This document shows, in pieces, positions 61,188-64,000 of a stretch of DNA of 64,000 nucleotides (position 1 is its first letter; every line of letters starts with the position of its first letter). The notes beneath the pieces were generated by a model, which did not search any database, was not told the origin of the DNA, and saw only the letters and a list, made by a program, of their open reading frames with translations. The stretch is from the NCBI GenBank assembly GCA_017848115.1, contig JAGAKZ010000015.1:1-64000 (forward strand). Direction: 5' to 3'. Source of the stretch: Oscillospiraceae bacterium (GTDB lineage: Bacteria; Bacillota; Clostridia; Oscillospirales; Ruminococcaceae). Both the position numbers and the translations under genes were made by a program.

Positions 61188-63065
61188 ATGAAGTTAAAAA
61201 AATTATTTACAGCTGTTATGTCATTGGCTCTTATGGGGAATGTTATGAGTTATGGATCGGTAAATGCACAGGCAGATACACCTGTTGATATTGAAAAATC
61301 GGTTTATGACTGGCTTGTTGAGTACGGCAGTTATGATACTGATAAAAACGGTGACGGTGTTATCAGTCTTGAAGAATATGAAACGATGGAACATATGTAC
61401 ATCGACCTTAACTATGCGACAGATCTGAGTTTTCTTGAAAAAGCAAAGTCACTTCGTAAGGTTGATTTTTCAAACGGTACTATAACTGATTTTTCTGTAC
61501 TTAAAACTATGAAAAATCTCAGAATTATAGAGTTTGTAAATGTTCCTGTAAGCGATATTTCATGGAGTAGTGAACTTGATCTGTATATGATGTATCTTGA
61601 TGGAACGAAGGTTACCGATGAACACAAGCTTTCGGTTGTACAGTTTGAAGATTATGAACTTCCTGCAGGACATCGTATAACATTCGGAACAAAGCCGAAA
61701 GGTTTGCTTGATTGTACTTTTTTAGTGGAAAACAATGATATTGCAGGATTTGAAGATGAGGGCAAAGATACTACAGAAGAATCATTTTACAACTATTTAT
61801 ACGGAAAATCAGTCGGAGAAACCACATACTCGGTACTTGTTGACGGTGAAGTTGTAGGACAGGGCAAGATAAAAGTAGTACCTTCACATATAATATCCTA
61901 TGCTCCCGATGAAAATGCCTGCAAAGTTAAAAAGAGTGAAAGTGTTCAAAACTATGGTATCAGTATGATGCAACAAAGCATTCTTTTTGAAGACGGCAGA
62001 TATTATGAGTATACTTCTGATGGTCTTACATTCAGAGGTGAAGGTGTAAAAGATTTTTATTTTCTCATTAGTGAGGATGATGACGATATAATAGAATACA
62101 CTCACTATGAAAACGGCAGACTTGATGTTGATAAAAAGACGGTATTTGAAGAGGGTGTTGCAAGTACAGAGGTGAATTTTGTACTTAAAGAAGATGGTTC
62201 ACTTTTTTATGTATATACCGATGGTAGATTTAAAAAGATTAGTGATGGTATTTCTGAGATACTCAACTTAAAATATGCACTTACTCAGAACGGTCATCTG
62301 ATATCTTTTTCGGAAAAAGATGGCATGAAGGATTATGGTTCATTTGATGTAAAAAAATTTTTCTACGGTTATGTTTCGTATGTACTTGATGAAAATGGAG
62401 AGTTGTCAGCTATAAAATCAGGTGATAAGTCTGCAAAGCTCCTTTGTGAAAATGTGGTAGATATGGGATATATCAAGGGAACTTATATTTTTGTGTGCGT
62501 TCTTGAAGACGGTACACTCAGAATGTTGAATAACGGAAATATTTATGATTACAAGAGAGAGGAAGAATATACTCTTTCAGATAAATCATATTACATAGAT
62601 TATTCAAATCCATTAACTATGTATATTCCCGAAAAGTCTATTGAAGTAGCGGGAATAACACCGTATGTTGACGATGTTCCGTATATGTCATCTATTCACA
62701 GTGACGATGGTGTCGAATATTTTACTTGCCTTGGAAGATATGTGGCTATGTTAAATGTTAAAGAAACATTTGGTGCATTTTGTGATGGGGAAGATTATAT
62801 TATTCTTATTCATTGTAATGATGATACATTCTGGGAGTATCGCATCGGAGCGGATACAGTAAAGAAAATCCAATTTGGTAATGATGATGTGACAGAACCC
62901 GGAAATGATGATAAGGCAGATGCAGTAACACTTGTAAGGCTTCTGAAATATCTTGTGAGTGAAGATGGGGCGGATAAAGATGATAAGAGGTTTGATGTAA
63001 ATGAAGACGGGGCAGTTAATGTTGTTGATTTTATAATGATGAAAAATATGTTGGTTTCAGAGTAA
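61188..63065 (+). CDS. Large secreted dockerin protein with leucine-rich and RCC1-like repeats
   Basis: A 625-residue protein. Signal peptide about 1-30. An EF-hand-like loop DTDKNGDGVISLEEY (about 46-60) is followed by a short leucine-rich region (LSFLEKAKSLRKVDFSN, FSVLKTMKNLRIIEFVN). The centre (about 320-480) has repeated turns of the type LKEDGSLF, LTQNGHLI, LDENGELS and LEDGTLRM, as in RCC1-type propellers. The last ~50 residues (DAVTLVRLLKYLVS, RFDVNEDGAVNVVDFIMMKN) are a dockerin whose first calcium loop is degenerate. No catalytic motif is seen. Probably a docking or binding protein on the cell surface or cellulosome. It follows nrdG by 32 bases but has an unrelated role. Confidence 0.72.
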   Translation: MKLKKLFTAVMSLALMGNVMSYGSVNAQADTPVDIEKSVYDWLVEYGSYDTDKNGDGVISLEEYETMEHMYIDLNYATDLSFLEKAKSLRKVDFSNGTITDFSVLKTMKNLRIIEFVNVPVSDISWSSELDLYMMYLDGTKVTDEHKLSVVQFEDYELPAGHRITFGTKPKGLLDCTFLVENNDIAGFEDEGKDTTEESFYNYLYGKSVGETTYSVLVDGEVVGQGKIKVVPSHIISYAPDENACKVKKSESVQNYGISMMQQSILFEDGRYYEYTSDGLTFRGEGVKDFYFLISEDDDDIIEYTHYENGRLDVDKKTVFEEGVASTEVNFVLKEDGSLFYVYTDGRFKKISDGISEILNLKYALTQNGHLISFSEKDGMKDYGSFDVKKFFYGYVSYVLDENGELSAIKSGDKSAKLLCENVVDMGYIKGTYIFVCVLEDGTLRMLNNGNIYDYKREEEYTLSDKSYYIDYSNPLTMYIPEKSIEVAGITPYVDDVPYMSSIHSDDGVEYFTCLGRYVAMLNVKETFGAFCDGEDYIILIHCNDDTFWEYRIGADTVKKIQFGNDDVTEPGNDDKADAVTLVRLLKYLVSEDGADKDDKRFDVNEDGAVNVVDFIMMKNMLVSE

Positions 63066-63115
63066 ACTAATGAAAGAGAGTTTAATTTATTTAACGAATT
63101 ATTAATGAGGTATAT

Positions 63116-63742
63116 ATGGCTACAAGACCGGCATGGACTATAACCGACAATAAAGTAGTAAGTTCAGATTTTGAATTTACATGGAATGGTGGATTTTCAG
63201 TAGTGCAGAAACAAAAGAATGTTTCTGCGCTACATGAAGCTATAAGAAATAAATATAATGAGTACGCACTTGAAGTTTCATCAAAAAGTACAGAGGAACT
63301 TGGCAAAAAATTAAGTGCATTTTCATTAAAATGCGGAAATGTTCCGCTTGAAAACGTATTTCAGTCATCAAAAAAATATCAGAATGGCGGACCTTATGAA
63401 GATTTACTTGAAGTAAAGCCGTCAGAAGCTAAACGTGATGAGAGACATCGTACATCAGGTAATCTGACAGCGTTTGTATACAGTGGTGAAACATGGCCAC
63501 TCCAACCTGCAACAGCATTTTATGATTATCTGTATATAACTTCTCTTATAAACAGTTATGGAAAAGAGCTTGATCTGAGCAAGTATTACTGGTTTACAGA
63601 CATTGAATTTAATCCGAATAAATCAATAAACTGTCAGGCGAAATCGACAGCGATATATAAATTGATACAGCAGATGGATAAGTTTGATGTACTGGAAAGT
63701 CAAAAATCATGGATAAGTTTTCATGAGAAATATGTTGTTTAG
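63116..63742 (+). CDS. NADAR-type (DarT1-associated, DUF6977-like) antitoxin
   Basis: A 208-residue protein that I recognise as the DarT1-associated NADAR family: FTWNGGFSVVQKQKNVSALH, then LEVSSKSTEELGKKLSAFSL, GGPYEDLLEVKPSEAKRDER, FYDYLYITSLI and FTDIEFNPNKSINCQAKSTA. NADAR proteins act as ADP-ribosylglycosidases that reverse guanine ADP-ribosylation of DNA by DarT1 toxins. No DarT gene is visible on either side: the left neighbour is the dockerin protein, the right neighbour is an unrelated minus-strand gene. It may be an orphan antitoxin or an anti-toxin shield. The assignment rests on recalled family sequence. Confidence 0.75.
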   Translation: MATRPAWTITDNKVVSSDFEFTWNGGFSVVQKQKNVSALHEAIRNKYNEYALEVSSKSTEELGKKLSAFSLKCGNVPLENVFQSSKKYQNGGPYEDLLEVKPSEAKRDERHRTSGNLTAFVYSGETWPLQPATAFYDYLYITSLINSYGKELDLSKYYWFTDIEFNPNKSINCQAKSTAIYKLIQQMDKFDVLESQKSWISFHEKYVV

Positions 63743-63789
63743 AGCGGTAAAGCAAACTTAAATTAATAAGCAGATATAAAAGTTAATAT

Positions 63790-63832
63790 CCCCCTATAAT
63801 TTCGTGAGAGGTGAAATTATCGGGGGATTGAT
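63790..63832. terminator. Bidirectional terminator near the right end
   Basis: CCCCCTATAATTTC and GAAATTATCGGGGG arms with a short loop, between convergent genes; a T run follows on the plus strand. Confidence 0.9.
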
Positions 63833-63835
63833 TTT

Positions 63836-64000
63836 TTATACTATTGCTTCAATCAATGTTTTATCATCAAATGTTACAGTTTTTATTCCGATTTCCTTGC
63901 TTTCATTGAAGTTGAATGTGAGTAGATATCCGGTTTTTAGTCCGTAAAAATCGAGGTAATCGGAGAGTTGTTGTTCGCCGTCTTCATTGTATTTTTTGCC
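63836..64000 (-). CDS. 3' end of an AAA-like/PD-(D/E)XK family gene (partial)
   Basis: The last 54 codons of a minus-strand gene that continues beyond the window. The tail (EDGEQQLSDYLDFYGLKTGY, LLTFNFNESKEIG) matches the C-terminal nuclease region common in ATPase/PD-(D/E)XK proteins (QL-x-x-YLD...GYLL-x-F-x-F). Its other domains cannot be seen. A terminator shared with the NADAR gene follows its stop. Confidence 0.65.
   Translation of the reverse strand, partial: GKKYNEDGEQQLSDYLDFYGLKTGYLLTFNFNESKEIGIKTVTFDDKTLIEAIV

Overview
The window looks like a chromosome segment of an anaerobic, fibre-degrading, low-GC Firmicute close to Ruminococcus (R. flavefaciens / R. albus type). The reasons are eight proteins with dockerin-like calcium-binding modules, a dockerin-bearing GH30-CBM22 xylanase, an oxygen-sensitive ribonucleotide reductase pair (nrdD-nrdG), sodium-pump decarboxylase subunits, strong GGAGG ribosome sites and a clostridial-type division/cell-wall cluster. 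The genus is an inference; no 16S is present. No scaffoldin, cohesin or sortase gene is in the window.

Layout. 1-290: 5S rRNA and tRNA-Asn, the tail of an rRNA operon. 399-4399 (minus): an ECF sigma factor, a membrane anti-sigma-like protein, a serpin lipoprotein and a DUF4349 lipoprotein. 4838-8904: a frameshifted lipoprotein gene, a membrane GGDEF protein, an Rpn-type PD-(D/E)XK nuclease and an XRE regulator. 9192-18953 is an accessory island. A WYL-domain regulator leads a compact, AT-rich cassette: a zinc ribbon, a tiny CxxCxxCC protein, two coiled-coil proteins with N-terminal membrane segments, an uncharacterised protein and an HNH-motif protein with a glycine-rich membrane region. A large coiled-coil protein and an AAA-like/PD-(D/E)XK protein follow. 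I could not match the cassette to a named system; it reads like an uncharacterised defence or conflict system.

19272-32080 is the dockerin-rich region: GH30 xylanase; enolase (minus); a radical SAM/SPASM enzyme flanked by two secreted-type proteins with repeated YGPP motifs and C-terminal dockerins; a MutS-like ATPase; an M6-type metalloprotease with an N-terminal dockerin; a tandem pair of mosaic dockerin proteins; and a repeat protein with a dockerin. The radical SAM trio has the layout of a peptide-modification (RiPP-type) system whose substrates carry dockerins. The two substrate genes share an unusual upstream element (TGTAGC, 18 bases, GTATTAT).

32384-42807 is metabolic and regulatory: a two-gene Suf-like Fe-S scaffold, an HMA protein, a Gx-family membrane protein, a DUF2325-DUF3793-flavodoxin group with a repeated CTAACT element, a toxin-antitoxin pair, OadB/OadG-like subunits, a hybrid sensor kinase containing a GGDEF domain, and coaX. 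43205-57819 is the division and wall cluster: rsmH, ftsL-like, PASTA penicillin-binding protein, murE, mraY, ftsW/spoVE, murG, murA, ftsQ/divIB, ftsZ and a DivIVA-like protein. It lacks mraZ, murF, murD and ftsA, and several of its gaps hold hairpins. The window ends with an orphan Fe-S hydro-lyase beta subunit, nrdD-nrdG, a large dockerin protein, a NADAR-type (DarT1-associated) antitoxin without a visible toxin, and the 3' end of a minus-strand gene.
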